From Anaerolineaceae bacterium (GTDB taxonomy: Bacteria > Chloroflexota > Anaerolineae > Anaerolineales > Anaerolineaceae), in contig JARKPB010000003.1 of the NCBI GenBank assembly GCA_029975475.1, positions 346,924-410,923 of the forward strand: a DNA stretch of 64,000 bases. Reading direction: 5' to 3'. Position numbers and translations under genes: made by a program. Positions 1 to 9,247 of this stretch are shown here, one piece after another (position 1 is the stretch's first letter; each line of letters opens with the position of its first letter). The notes under the pieces are model-generated. The model made no database searches and had not been told where the DNA came from. It saw only the letters and a program-made list of their open reading frames with translations.

Positions 1-632
1 CTGCGTCAGCAATGATCGCGCGTGCTTACGGCGCTGCGACTGTTTGGCTGGTTGATGCTGGCGATTTTGCAGCAAGAGATATGAAGGTTTACCGTCAGGT
101 TGCGTCTGCGTTGAATGCCGCAGGCTATCCGTTGGATGTTGACCTGAGTAATTTCGAGCAGATGCTGGCATCCTGCAATGCCAGGTATCTAACCAACGGT
201 CTGGAAGGGTTGAAATCTATCCCCGATAAATCAGTGGATTTTCTATGGTCTCAGGCCGTCCTGGAACATGTCAGGAAAGCGGATCTTCCGGCGACCTTTC
301 AGCAAATTAGACGCATCATGCGTGTCAACGGCAGCAGTACCCATAAAGTTGATTTCAAGGATCATCTCGGCGGTGGACTGAACAACCTGCGCTTTTCAGA
401 GCGAATCTGGGAAAGTAGCCTGATGAGCCGCTCCGGATTTTACACCAACCGCGTAAGATTGTTTGAATTGAAAACCATGATGGAATCAGCCGGGTTCATT
501 GTCGAAGTGCTGGATGTAGATCGTTGGAAAAAATTGCCCATCCTACGAAAACACCTAGCACCTGAATTCTCTGACCTGACAGATGAAGATTTACTGATCT
601 GCAGCGCAATTTTAAAGCTGCGTCCAGGTTGA
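1..632 (+). CDS. SAM-dependent methyltransferase, 5' end cut by window
   Basis: Class I methyltransferase fragment. The frame is open back to the first bases, so the start and glycine-rich motif I lie outside the window; the first ATG inside is at 12. Counting from that ATG, residues 14-17 (LVDA) resemble the strand-2 acidic motif. Residues 76-87 (DFLWSQAVLEHV) are the typical post-II motif of Methyltransf_11 enzymes, followed by a helix and a 'RIMRVNG' strand where 'lrPGG' is usual. The substrate is not evident. It is followed 30 bases later by a GT4 glycosyltransferase on the same strand, so modification of a glycan or nucleotide sugar is a fair inference. Confidence 0.75.
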   Translation, partial: ASAMIARAYGAATVWLVDAGDFAARDMKVYRQVASALNAAGYPLDVDLSNFEQMLASCNARYLTNGLEGLKSIPDKSVDFLWSQAVLEHVRKADLPATFQQIRRIMRVNGSSTHKVDFKDHLGGGLNNLRFSERIWESSLMSRSGFYTNRVRLFELKTMMESAGFIVEVLDVDRWKKLPILRKHLAPEFSDLTDEDLLICSAILKLRPG

Positions 633-662
633 CAGGTTTTTTTGTGTAGATTGGATATGATC

Positions 663-1784
663 ATGAAGGTGATCCTCTTTGCTAACACCGACTGGTACCT
701 GTTTAACTTCCGACTGCCCCTGGCAGACAACCTGCGCGCGCGCGGATGGGATATTTTAATGCTCTCCCCGGCAGGTGAATTCGCTGCCCGCATCCAGAAT
801 TCTGGTTTCCGCTGGCAGGAATTCTCTCTTTCGCGGCGCGGCATGAACCCGTTCAGCGAACTGGGCGCACTACTGCGCCTGGCGCGTCTGTACCGCGCCG
901 AGAAACCCGATTTGGTCAACCATTTCACCATTAAGTGCGTGTTGTACGGCTCGCTGGCAGCCAAACTGGCAGGCACCCGCGCTGTGGTCAATCACATCAC
1001 CGGCCTGGGTGTGGCCTTTACCAACCGCGGTTTGAGAGCTGCTGTGCTGCGCTTATTGCTGCGTGCGCTGTACCGTCTGGCGCTCGGTCGTACGCAGGTT
1101 ATTTTCCAGAACCCGGATGACCGCGCTGCATTCCTCGAGCTAGGGCTGGTCGCCCCCCAACGGACCACTCTGATCCGCAGCTCCGGCGTGGACCTCACAC
1201 GTTTCACTGCGCTCCCAGAACCAGTAGAAGCCGCCGCTGTGGTACTGCCGGCGCGAATGTTATGGGCGAAAGGCGTGGGAGAATTTGTGCAGGCCGCGCA
1301 GATCCTGAAAAACCGCGGAGTTCCCGCCCGTTTTATCCTCGCGGGTGACGCTGACCCGGGGAACCCTTCCGCTGTTCCAGAAGACCAGTTGAAAGCCTGG
1401 CACCAGTCCGGCATCGTGGAATGGTGGGGCTGGCAGGAAGATATGCCCGCTGTCTATGCGCAGTGCAACCTGGTCTGCCTCCCGTCGCTGGGCGAGGGAG
1501 TGCCGCGTTCGCTGCTGGAAGCCGCCGCCTGCGCCCGCGCCATCGTCGCCACGGATGTCCCCGGCTGCCGCGAAGTGGTCCGCGACGGCGAAAACGGCCT
1601 CCTCGTCCCGCCCCGCGACCCACAGGCTCTGGCCGCCGCGCTGGAAAAGCTGCTGCTTGATCCGCAGACCCGCCAGCGGATGGGGGCGGCTGGCCGCGCC
1701 CTGGTGGAAAAAGAATTCGCGGTTGAAAAAGTGGTAGACGACACCATGAAAGTATTTGAGCAACTTTTACAGGAAAAGGACTGA
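663..1784 (+). CDS. Glycosyltransferase family 4
   Basis: Retaining GT-B glycosyltransferase of 373 residues. The N-terminal Rossmann domain begins with MKVILFANTDWYLFNFRLPL. The C-terminal nucleotide-sugar domain carries the 'PARMLWAKGVGEFVQAA' strand-helix and an E-x7-E motif (E278 and E286) in 'EGVPRSLLEAAACARAIVATDVPG'. The frame also has an upstream TTG (642) and ATG (657), but 663 gives the standard family N-terminus. The stop overlaps the ATG of the next gene by one base, so the two are translationally coupled. It probably adds a sugar to a lipid-linked glycan at the inner face of the membrane; donor and acceptor cannot be read from sequence. Confidence 0.9.
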   Translation: MKVILFANTDWYLFNFRLPLADNLRARGWDILMLSPAGEFAARIQNSGFRWQEFSLSRRGMNPFSELGALLRLARLYRAEKPDLVNHFTIKCVLYGSLAAKLAGTRAVVNHITGLGVAFTNRGLRAAVLRLLLRALYRLALGRTQVIFQNPDDRAAFLELGLVAPQRTTLIRSSGVDLTRFTALPEPVEAAAVVLPARMLWAKGVGEFVQAAQILKNRGVPARFILAGDADPGNPSAVPEDQLKAWHQSGIVEWWGWQEDMPAVYAQCNLVCLPSLGEGVPRSLLEAAACARAIVATDVPGCREVVRDGENGLLVPPRDPQALAAALEKLLLDPQTRQRMGAAGRALVEKEFAVEKVVDDTMKVFEQLLQEKD

Positions 1785-4303
1785 TGCCCCGTCAATCCAA
1801 CAGCCCCCGCTCCATCTCCTCCCCCACCATCTGGCGGGCAGCCTTGTTCTGCTCGGGAATTGGCGGGGCATTCCTTGTGACCGGACTGCTGCTCAAGCCG
1901 CCCGCCGCGTTTACCTGGTCATTGTGGGCGGTGGTCGCTGTCACAGCCGCCGGCACTCTGGCCGCGCTCGCCGGAGGAATTTTCTTTCCCAGGCTGCGGC
2001 CGCTCTACCACCGGCTAAGCGCTTTCCGCCGCGTTTCTCTCCTGGCGCGCTTACTGCCTGTGGTAACGCTGCTGATCGCCTGGCTTGGGCTGCTCTGGCC
2101 TCAAGGGCGTATTGCGGGGCTGGACGCATACCTGATCCGCCTGCAACCATTGCTGGGCTGGCTGGCTATCAGCGCGTTTGCCGCGCTGGTGGCGCTGCTG
2201 CTCACCAGCCGCCAGCCCTTCTCTCCGGTTGACCGGCAGTTCTGGCTGGCGTGGGCGGTGTTTCTTGGTCTGGCAGCGCTGCTCTGGCTGCTGGCCGCTT
2301 TGACCGGGCTGGGAGTCCGTGTGAGCAGCGGTTTCTGGAATAAGGCCGCTGTGCCCTTGACCGGGCTGCAGCTCTTCGGGTTAATCATCGCGGGCCTGTG
2401 GGCCGATTTAACCCCCGCGCTGCGCCGGGCGCGTTCGCGCTGGCTGGACGCTGCCCTCTTCCTGCTCATCTGGGGGCTGGCCGCCTGGGCCTGGACCTTG
2501 CAGCCCGCGCCCTCCAGCACTTTCTCCAGTGATGCCTGGCTTCCCAACCTGGCCAATTACCCGTCCTCCGACGCGGCTACCTTTGATCTGATGGGGCAGT
2601 CGATCCTGATCGGCGAGGGGATCCGCACCTCAATTGATAAACCGCTATACCTGGCTTTGCGCGCCCTTTTTAATCTCGCCTGCGGTTCGGCCTATCCGTG
2701 CGTCAACCAATTACAGGCCGCCTTCCTGGCGCTCATCCCCGCGGTGCTTTACCTTCTTGGCCGCAGGCTGAACAGCCGCGGTTTTGGTCTGATGCTGGCG
2801 GGGGCAGCAGTATTCAAGGAATTAAACGGCCAGGCGCTGACCAATTTAATTCAGTTAACCAATGCCCAGGAAGCCATGACCGAACTGCCAACCCTGCTGC
2901 TACTGGCCGTCTTCACCCTCCTGCTGGCGGCCTGGCTGCGCGCTCCCGAGCGCATTCTCGACTGGCGATTACTGGCTGCGGGCGGCGCGCTCGGCCTGGC
3001 CGGGTTGATCCGCCTGAACGCTTTCACCATCCTGCCCTTTGCCCTGCTGCTGGTCGCGCTGTCCGCCGGCCACGCTCGCGGGCGCTGGTGGAAAGCCCCC
3101 GCCCTGTTCAGCCTGATCTTCCTGCTGGCCTGGCTGCCGTGGATGATTCGCTGCCAGATCGTGGAAGGCAATGCCTTTGCGTTCGTCAATACCAAGACCA
3201 GCGGCGTGATCCTCAAAAATCGTTATAACCCCATCCTTCAGGAAAGCAATCCCGCCCCTTCAGGCACGGCGGCCCCCGCGGCCATCCCGACCAACGCGCA
3301 AATGCCGACAGTGGAATCCGATAACAGTGGCTTTGCCGGGCTGGTCTTTTCGATTGTCAATCATTATGCCCACAACCTGATCGCATCCGCGTTTGTCATT
3401 CCGCCTGATCCCCGCCACTACGCGGTGGCTGCTTATTACCGCCTGCCGTACTGGCAGCTGAACTGGAACGGCCGTCTGGCCGCGCTGGACGCTGCCAGTC
3501 TGGTCCTCAACCTGCTGCTCCTAACCGGCGGGATCGCTCTCGCCTGGCGCCGGCAGGGTTGGGCCGGGTTGACCCCGCTGGCAGTGCTGCTGGGATACAC
3601 TGCCGCCAGCGCCGCTTCGCTCACTTCAGGCGGCCGCTACCTGCAACCGGCCGACTGGGTGATTTATTTCTACCATTTATTCGCCCTGTGGTACCTCGCG
3701 GCCGCAGTCCTGGTCCGCCTGGGCCTGGCCCCGCTCGGATCGGCGCTGCCAGCTCATTCGCATGCCGTTGTATCAACCGGCGGTCTGGCCTGGCGTGCGC
3801 CGTTCGCCGCCGTCCTGCTCACCCTGTGTCTGGGCTTTCTGCCCGCCGGGCTGGAACGAACTTTTCCCGTCCGCTACCCGCTGCCGGATGCCTCCCGTCT
3901 GGCTGAAACGCTGGAAGAAAATCAAGACATCCAGCGCTGGTTGACCAGCGACCCTCAGGCGGTTTTGATTGGCGGCAGGATGCTCTACCCGCGCTATTAT
4001 CCGGCGGATCAGGGAGATAACCGGGTTGAATCACACACGCCGTTTTCAGCCAAACCGTATCCCCATCTGGTGTTCTGGCTGCTGAACCGCGAACGGATCC
4101 CGGTGGTGCTGCCGCTGGCAGATCCTCCGGCGGACCTGCCCAACGCCAGCGATGCGGTTGTGCTGGGCTGCCGCGAAAAAGACCGCATTCAGGCTCTGGC
4201 GGTCTGGCGGCTGCGTCCAACCAGCGGTACCGATGGCGAAACGATTGAGCCGCTCGCGCTCCCACCTCAAGGCCCGCTGCGCTGCCCGCTGACTGTTCCC
4301 TGA
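1784..4303 (+). CDS. Multi-spanning membrane protein, GT-C (GT39-like) glycosyltransferase candidate
   Basis: Protein of 839 residues with about a dozen or more hydrophobic helices and a soluble C-terminal tail (about residues 700-839). The segment with DAATFDLMGQSI, followed by an amphipathic stretch and helices, resembles the first extracytoplasmic loop of ArnT/PMT-type enzymes, where an acidic residue binds the polyprenyl-phosphate sugar donor. It starts one base inside the upstream GT4 stop codon, a strong operon sign. The likely job is transfer of a sugar from a polyprenyl-phosphate carrier to an exported acceptor. Family assignment rests on topology and weak motif likeness; a polymerase or flippase-associated protein is possible. 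Confidence 0.65.
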   Translation: MPRQSNSPRSISSPTIWRAALFCSGIGGAFLVTGLLLKPPAAFTWSLWAVVAVTAAGTLAALAGGIFFPRLRPLYHRLSAFRRVSLLARLLPVVTLLIAWLGLLWPQGRIAGLDAYLIRLQPLLGWLAISAFAALVALLLTSRQPFSPVDRQFWLAWAVFLGLAALLWLLAALTGLGVRVSSGFWNKAAVPLTGLQLFGLIIAGLWADLTPALRRARSRWLDAALFLLIWGLAAWAWTLQPAPSSTFSSDAWLPNLANYPSSDAATFDLMGQSILIGEGIRTSIDKPLYLALRALFNLACGSAYPCVNQLQAAFLALIPAVLYLLGRRLNSRGFGLMLAGAAVFKELNGQALTNLIQLTNAQEAMTELPTLLLLAVFTLLLAAWLRAPERILDWRLLAAGGALGLAGLIRLNAFTILPFALLLVALSAGHARGRWWKAPALFSLIFLLAWLPWMIRCQIVEGNAFAFVNTKTSGVILKNRYNPILQESNPAPSGTAAPAAIPTNAQMPTVESDNSGFAGLVFSIVNHYAHNLIASAFVIPPDPRHYAVAAYYRLPYWQLNWNGRLAALDAASLVLNLLLLTGGIALAWRRQGWAGLTPLAVLLGYTAASAASLTSGGRYLQPADWVIYFYHLFALWYLAAAVLVRLGLAPLGSALPAHSHAVVSTGGLAWRAPFAAVLLTLCLGFLPAGLERTFPVRYPLPDASRLAETLEENQDIQRWLTSDPQAVLIGGRMLYPRYYPADQGDNRVESHTPFSAKPYPHLVFWLLNRERIPVVLPLADPPADLPNASDAVVLGCREKDRIQALAVWRLRPTSGTDGETIEPLALPPQGPLRCPLTVP

Positions 4304-4386
4304 AACCGCAGGACCGGCATCATCTATCCGGCAGGTTTGCGGTACAATAAACACGGATCCTGTCCCCCACCTAGCAGGGATTACCA

Positions 4387-5445
4387 ATGGAATTATTGGA
4401 TTCGATCAGCGCTTCCATCCTTTCTGCCGCGCTGCTGGCAGCCGCCATCAGCCTGGCAGCGGTTTTCCTTTCCATCTGGCTGGCAAAACGCGCCGGCTTG
4501 ATGGATATTCCCGGTGCCGCGCCGCATAAACAGCATGCGCGCCCAACCCCGCTGGCCGGCGGATTGACCCTTGCGATCACCCTGACTGCCCTGTTTTTTC
4601 TTTTTCAATACTGGCAAGAGCCCAAGATTGCCTGGCTGCTCGCCGGAGCCGGGGTAATATTTACTTTTGGGCTGCTGGACGACCGCAAAGCCTTGCGGGC
4701 TTTTCCAAAACTGGGGGGGCAGGTGCTGGCCGCTTTGATCCTGGTACTTTCGGGCACATCCATCCAAATCCTAAAAAGTCCGCCGCTGGCTGGTCTGGGG
4801 CTGCCGTGGCTGGCTTCCGCTTTGAACATCGCCCTGACTTTCTTCTGGATCATCGGCATCACCAACGCGCTTAATCTGGTGGACAGCATGGACGGTCTGG
4901 CAGTCAGCCTGAGCGGGCTCGCCTTCGCGTTCTTCACCCTGGGCGCGCTGGTGTCAGGTCAGGCACAGCTTGCCGTGTTTCTGGCCGCGTTAAGCGGCAT
5001 CGCGCTGGTGCTGTACTTTTTCAACGCCCCGCCTGCCCGTCTCTTCCTGGGCGATTCCGGCGCCCAAACCCTGGGATTTCTGCTGGCCGGAGCAGCCATT
5101 CTCTACAACCCGCTTGACAAAGCCCAGGCGTCTTCCTGGTTTTTGCCCATTCTTTTCTGCGGCGTGCCGATTTTTGACACCTGCCTGGTCTTCTTTTCCC
5201 GCCTGCGGCGGAAGCTGCCCTTCTACCGCGCCGGCCTGGACCATACCTACCACCGTCTGGTTCGGCTTGGGCTTTCTCCCGCCCATGCCGTGCGGGTGAT
5301 GGTCTTCGCGGCCGTCCTGCTGGATACCCTGGCTTTCCTGGCCATCAACCTGCCGCCGCTGGCTGCCAACGCGGTCTTTGCTGCCTGTTTGCTGGCGGGC
5401 GCCAGCCTGATTGTCTATCTCGACCGGCCAAAGTTTACCCCGTAG
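4387..5445 (+). CDS. WecA/MraY-family undecaprenyl-phosphate sugar-1-phosphate transferase
   Basis: Integral membrane enzyme (352 residues) that starts a lipid-linked glycan by moving a sugar-1-phosphate from UDP-sugar to undecaprenyl phosphate. Visible motifs in order: DIPGAAPHKQHARPTPLAGG (40-59), the Mg-binding pair D98/D99 in LLDDRKALR, NALNLVDSMDGL (160-171), FLGDSGAQTLG (220-230) and the histidine motif DHTYHRL (285-291). Length and order fit the WecA/TagO/RgpG branch better than MraY. An AGGGA at 4376-4380 sits seven bases before the ATG. A TACAAT at 4343-4348 may be its -10. It is the likely initiating enzyme for the glycan built by the two genes before it. Confidence 0.9.
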   Translation: MELLDSISASILSAALLAAAISLAAVFLSIWLAKRAGLMDIPGAAPHKQHARPTPLAGGLTLAITLTALFFLFQYWQEPKIAWLLAGAGVIFTFGLLDDRKALRAFPKLGGQVLAALILVLSGTSIQILKSPPLAGLGLPWLASALNIALTFFWIIGITNALNLVDSMDGLAVSLSGLAFAFFTLGALVSGQAQLAVFLAALSGIALVLYFFNAPPARLFLGDSGAQTLGFLLAGAAILYNPLDKAQASSWFLPILFCGVPIFDTCLVFFSRLRRKLPFYRAGLDHTYHRLVRLGLSPAHAVRVMVFAAVLLDTLAFLAINLPPLAANAVFAACLLAGASLIVYLDRPKFTP

Positions 5446-5511
5446 AGGGCCGCCGGCTGCCCGTCCGCCAGAATTTACTCAAACACCTTCTTCCCCATAA
5501 AGAGTACACCC

Positions 5512-6084
5512 ATGACCCCCTCCCTGGACCACTTTGGCCTGCTGGCGCCCTTCTACGAACGCTTCATCCAGCCGAAATTTCCGGAAAAATTAGTGCAATT
5601 GGCCGCTCTTTCGTCTTCAGCGCGCGTACTGGACTGCGGCGGCGGCACCGGCCGGGTGGCTCAGTTCCTGTGCGAGCGCGCCGGGCTGGTCACTTTGGCC
5701 GATCAGAGTCTGAAGATGCTGGCCGAGGCGCGGAAAAAAGCCTGCCTCTTCCCCGCCAGCGCGGATGCCGAGCACCTGCCCTTCCCCGCAGACTGCTTTG
5801 ACGCCGTGTTGATGGTAGACGCGCTCCACCACGTCAACAGCCAGGCCGAGACCGCCGCCGAGCTTTGGCGCGTGCTGCGCCCCGGCGGGCGCATCGTGAT
5901 CGAAGAACCGGATATCCGCACCTTCGGGGTCAAGCTGATCGCCCTGGCGGAAAAGCTGCTGCTGATGCGCAGCCATTTCCTGAGCGCCGCGCAGATCATC
6001 ACGCTTTTTGAAAAGCATCCCGCCGCCCGCTGCGCCGTCCACGCCGAGGCCGGCACGGTCTGGGTGGTGGTGGAGAAGGGGTAA
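5512..6084 (+). CDS. Class I SAM-dependent methyltransferase
   Basis: Small methyltransferase of 190 residues. Motif I is VLDCGGGTGRVAQF (39-52), the strand-2 acid is in LVTLADQS, and the DAVLMVDALHHV segment is the Methyltransf_11 post-motif, followed by LRPGGRIVIEEP. It is similar to UbiE/MenG-like and demethylrebeccamycin-type enzymes but too short and generic for a substrate. It follows the WecA-like gene by 66 bases on the same strand. The next genes run the other way, so it closes the left-hand cluster. Confidence 0.85.
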   Translation: MTPSLDHFGLLAPFYERFIQPKFPEKLVQLAALSSSARVLDCGGGTGRVAQFLCERAGLVTLADQSLKMLAEARKKACLFPASADAEHLPFPADCFDAVLMVDALHHVNSQAETAAELWRVLRPGGRIVIEEPDIRTFGVKLIALAEKLLLMRSHFLSAAQIITLFEKHPAARCAVHAEAGTVWVVVEKG

Positions 6085-6121
6085 CCTCAGATCTTAAAGA
6101 AGCACTGAATATACCCGTAGC

Positions 6122-8404
6122 TCACATCATCACATCGCTCACCTCACCGCTGAACGCGCGAATCCGCCGCCTCCCGGCCGCCGCCGCGTCCCCGCCGCTG
6201 AGGCCGCGCCGTGACGGCAGCGGGAACAACCGCCCCGGCTCCACCCCGCGCACCGCCTCCGCGCTGATTCCAAACGGGCACAGCACCGTCTCCGCCGCGC
6301 GCAGCAGCAGCTCAATGTAGCGCGCGCTGTCCACTCCGCGCGGATCCGGCCGGGTGGGCAGATCCCAGGCGTGAACCCCCCCGCCGCGCAGGTAGACAAA
6401 ATACAGGCGCTGGCCCGGCTCGGCGCGCTTTCCAGCCGCCTGCAGCTGCGCGGCAGCCTGTGCCGCCGGCGAGGGTGAGCGGTACTTCTCCAGTTCGCGG
6501 CTCAACTTCTGCCCTACCAGCAATTTCTCCAGCGGAGCGCGCCCCTCGCGCAGCTGGCGTATGCGCCGCCGCAGCGCCGTCAGCGCCTCGGGGATCAGCG
6601 CGCGCGCTGCCGCCGCGTCCTTGCCGCGCGCCAGGATGGTCAGCAATTCCATCTGCGCTTCGGCGATAAAGGGCGGGCTGTCGCGCCGGCGCGCTTCGAT
6701 CCCGCGCGTCTTGATGCTGCCATCCTGGAAGACGCCAAAATAGCGGTTCGGCACCGGCACCGCCTCGTTCACCCGCGAGGGCAAAAAAGCCACCCAGCGG
6801 AAGATGCCGTCCAGGGCGATTGGCAGGCCGGTGCGGCGCGAGATCTCCTCGAGCAGCGGGGTGTAATCGCTCACCCGGGTGGTACCCTCACGTTTCAACC
6901 ACATTCCGTCCACATACAGATGCAGCACCTCGAAGCCCTGCCGTTCGGCGGCCTCCTTGGCCGCCAGCAGCGCCTCGCGTCCGCCGTTGGTGACCGCCTC
7001 GTGCGATTCGATTCGCCCAAAGCGCGCGTTTTTATAACCCAGGTAGCCAAAACAGGTCACCAGCAGCCACTTGTGCGCCGAGGCGCGCACCTGATAAAGC
7101 GGACGCAGCGGATCGTCCGCCGCCATCTCCGCCAGGCGCTGCTTGAGAGCGATGCGCTTGTTCAACAGCGGTTCCAGCGTGCGCGGAATCAACCCGGGCG
7201 GCTGATCCGTGGAAGGCTCGCCCTCCGAACGGGTGGTTTCCGGCGAAATATTGGCGTGCACCATGATGCTCGGGTACATCGAAATGAAGTCCACCTCGCC
7301 CACATTGCTGTGCAGCCCGGTGATCGGCTGGTAAACCAGCCCGCCCTGGTCGTAGCGCAGCAGATCCAGCGCGCTCTTGGGCCGCTCGGCCTCCTGCTTG
7401 TGCCAGGGCACCAGCACCCCGCCGCGCAGCGCGGTGAGCATCTGCATCGAAGAGATGCCCGAACCGGGTGAAGTGCGCGCCGCGGCCTGCACCGGCTGAG
7501 CGGTCACCCGCGCCGCCTCCAGCACGCCCTCCAGGTCGTAATCATCCCACAGCATGGCGTTGCGGCGGTCAATATGCCAGCGGCCAAACAGCAGCACCTG
7601 CGGCCCGCGGTAGACTACCTGGCCGTAAGAAAAATAAGAGCGCGCTTTGCGGTGAGCCGTGCCGCGCCCGAACTCGCGGTTGAGCGGCAGCGCCACCCCG
7701 CAGGCTGAAGAAGCCTCGAGCAGGCGCGGCAGCAGCCAGGTATCGCCAAAACTGGTCAGCAGAATATCCGGGTCGTGGCGCTGGATCAGCGCGCTCAGGT
7801 TGACCAGCAGCGGGCGCAGCGGCTCAAAGGCCAGGCGGTAGCGGCAGCCGCCCACCGCCGCCTCCAGGAAGCGCGGCTCGGCGTGGGTCGGGTCGCAGTC
7901 TGGCGCCAGGGTCAGCGTGCGCAGCGGCGCCGGAGCGGGATCCAGATCCCAGGGAGAATCCAGCACTTCCAGCGCCAGCAGCCGCCCGCCCGCACCGCAG
8001 TCGAAACGGCAGCGCGCCAGCGGAAAGGCGCCAGTCTCGGCGGCAAAACGCAGCCAGATATTCAGGTCAGCGTCATAGAAGTTCAACCGCGGAAACTCAT
8101 CCTGGAGAGACTGAAACAGGCGCGGTTGATCGGGCGCGTGCGGCACCTCCACCGCCAGCACCGGCAGCAGCCCGGGGTGAAAGAGGTCCTGGCGCTCGGT
8201 GCGGCTCAATCGCACCGGGATCGGCTGGGCGCGCAAATACTGCCACAGGCGGCGCAGCTCGCCATCCGGCCCGGCGGCGTAGAAGCGCACCGCAAACGTC
8301 CGGCGCAGGCGCAGCCGCCGCCCGTCATCCGCCAGCGCCCACAGCGCCAGCCCGTCCGCCGCGTCTTCATAAATATCCAGCAGCCAGCCGGTAAACTCAG
8401 CCAT
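6122..8404 (-). CDS. Aberrant family B DNA polymerase (PolB2/Dpo2-like)
   Basis: 760 residues with the family B palm. Motif A is intact: DFISMYPSIMVHANISPET with D372. Motif B is K445-WLLVTCFG, with the usual N-S-x-Y-G changed to V-T-C-F-G. Motif C reads YVDGMW (497-502): the first Asp (D499) is present, but the second Asp of the canonical Y-x-D-T-D-S is replaced by Met501. No D-x-E exonuclease motif I is visible in the N-terminal half, so proofreading is probably absent. These changes recall the archaeal PolB2/Dpo2 group, once called inactivated and later linked to lesion bypass (recalled, not checked). The ATG lies inside the end of the preceding small gene, so it is the third gene of a tight operon. 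Very GC-rich codon use. Confidence 0.85.
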   Translation of the reverse strand: MAEFTGWLLDIYEDAADGLALWALADDGRRLRLRRTFAVRFYAAGPDGELRRLWQYLRAQPIPVRLSRTERQDLFHPGLLPVLAVEVPHAPDQPRLFQSLQDEFPRLNFYDADLNIWLRFAAETGAFPLARCRFDCGAGGRLLALEVLDSPWDLDPAPAPLRTLTLAPDCDPTHAEPRFLEAAVGGCRYRLAFEPLRPLLVNLSALIQRHDPDILLTSFGDTWLLPRLLEASSACGVALPLNREFGRGTAHRKARSYFSYGQVVYRGPQVLLFGRWHIDRRNAMLWDDYDLEGVLEAARVTAQPVQAAARTSPGSGISSMQMLTALRGGVLVPWHKQEAERPKSALDLLRYDQGGLVYQPITGLHSNVGEVDFISMYPSIMVHANISPETTRSEGEPSTDQPPGLIPRTLEPLLNKRIALKQRLAEMAADDPLRPLYQVRASAHKWLLVTCFGYLGYKNARFGRIESHEAVTNGGREALLAAKEAAERQGFEVLHLYVDGMWLKREGTTRVSDYTPLLEEISRRTGLPIALDGIFRWVAFLPSRVNEAVPVPNRYFGVFQDGSIKTRGIEARRRDSPPFIAEAQMELLTILARGKDAAAARALIPEALTALRRRIRQLREGRAPLEKLLVGQKLSRELEKYRSPSPAAQAAAQLQAAGKRAEPGQRLYFVYLRGGGVHAWDLPTRPDPRGVDSARYIELLLRAAETVLCPFGISAEAVRGVEPGRLFPLPSRRGLSGGDAAAAGRRRIRAFSGEVSDVMM

Positions 8405-8666
8405 CGGTGCCCGACTGCGCCAGGCGCTCGACCAGCGCGCGCAGGCGCAGCACCTCCTTGTGTTCTTCGAGAAGCATCGCCAGCAGGAAGGTCTCCATCG
8501 GCAGCGCGTTGGAGGCGTAGGCCGCCGCGGCCAGGTGCTTGCGCGCCGCGCTGAACAGGTCGTCCAGCGCCAGCTGATCGCTGCGGCGCAGCGCGCGGCG
8601 GAAGCGCGCGAAGGACTGCTCCTCCTCCATGAACATCTGGGTAATGGAAGGCAGGGTGCGGCCCAT
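8397..8666 (-). CDS. Small helical protein of the PolB-like operon
   Basis: 89-residue, charged, almost wholly alpha-helical protein (SITQMFMEEEQSFARFRRAL, then alanine- and leucine-rich helices), with no signal peptide, membrane segment or cysteine pair. I do not recognise a family. Its start is two bases after the stop of the RadA-like gene, and its end overlaps the polymerase start by eight bases, so all three are probably made from one message in fixed ratio. By analogy with the small middle gene of archaeal Dpo2 operons and with ImuA/ImuB cassettes, it may be a polymerase adaptor; that is inference from position only. Confidence 0.75.
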   Translation of the reverse strand: MGRTLPSITQMFMEEEQSFARFRRALRRSDQLALDDLFSAARKHLAAAAYASNALPMETFLLAMLLEEHKEVLRLRALVERLAQSGTDG

Positions 8667-8668
8667 CT

Positions 8669-9247
8669 TCAGCCCTCCGTCAGGCCGAGGCTAGTTTCCA
8701 TCCCCGGCAGCGGCAGCGGCGCCGGCTGCGCGGCGGATGAACTTTCCACCGCGAAGTAGAGCGCCTCGGCCGCCTCCTGCAGGATGTGCAGCAGCGGCAG
8801 GCGCGTGGCGCATACCTCGGCCGGCGGGCGCGCACTGACCAGCACCGGCGCGGCGCGGCTCAACCGGGTAAGCTGGACGATGCAGCGCTCCAGCAGGCGG
8901 CGGCTCTCGGCCATGCGCACATTCTCATCATAAAAAGTTTGCAGCAGGTCGAGCGCCATCACCGGCTGATCACCGGGCTGCAGGTTTTGCAGCAGGGTGA
9001 CCATCTGATAGCAGGTGAAGGCCCGCGCCAGGCGGATGCGCCCCAGGGCGGCATGCACGGCGGCGGTGCGGCGGCGCAGGTGGCGCGCCACCGGGTAGGC
9101 GTTGAAGCAGTTGCCGCCGTCCACGACCTGCAGCGGCCCGGCCAGCGCCAGTTCTGCGGCGGCCTCCAGCATGCGCGGGATGGTGGCCCGGTCGCCAATG
9201 ATCACAGCCAGACGGCTGGAGAGGGGAAAGGAAAGGGAAGTGTTCAT
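8669..9247 (-). CDS. RecA/RadA-like protein lacking Walker A
   Basis: 192 residues that follow the RadA/Rad51 core order without the P-loop. 'LAVIIGDRATIPRML' (13-26) stands where G-x4-GKT should be. Then come 'LQVVDGGNCFNAYPVARHL', 'RIRLARAFTCYQMVTLLQNL' (compare ARAxNxDHQ in RadA), a Walker B-like 'PVMALDLLQTFYDENV' (95-110) and 'IVQLTRLSRAAPVLVSARP'. It is probably a non-ATPase RecA-fold partner, comparable in role to ImuA/SulA-like proteins beside error-prone polymerases. A GGAAG lies just upstream of the ATG. First gene of the polymerase operon. The family call rests on motif order, not on a profile search. Confidence 0.65.
   Translation of the reverse strand: MNTSLSFPLSSRLAVIIGDRATIPRMLEAAAELALAGPLQVVDGGNCFNAYPVARHLRRRTAAVHAALGRIRLARAFTCYQMVTLLQNLQPGDQPVMALDLLQTFYDENVRMAESRRLLERCIVQLTRLSRAAPVLVSARPPAEVCATRLPLLHILQEAAEALYFAVESSSAAQPAPLPLPGMETSLGLTEG

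Noticed and set aside
6122..8404. Phage origin of the family B polymerase
   Set aside because: No phage genes nearby, host-like very high GC, and a dedicated operon with a RadA-like gene argue against a prophage remnant.
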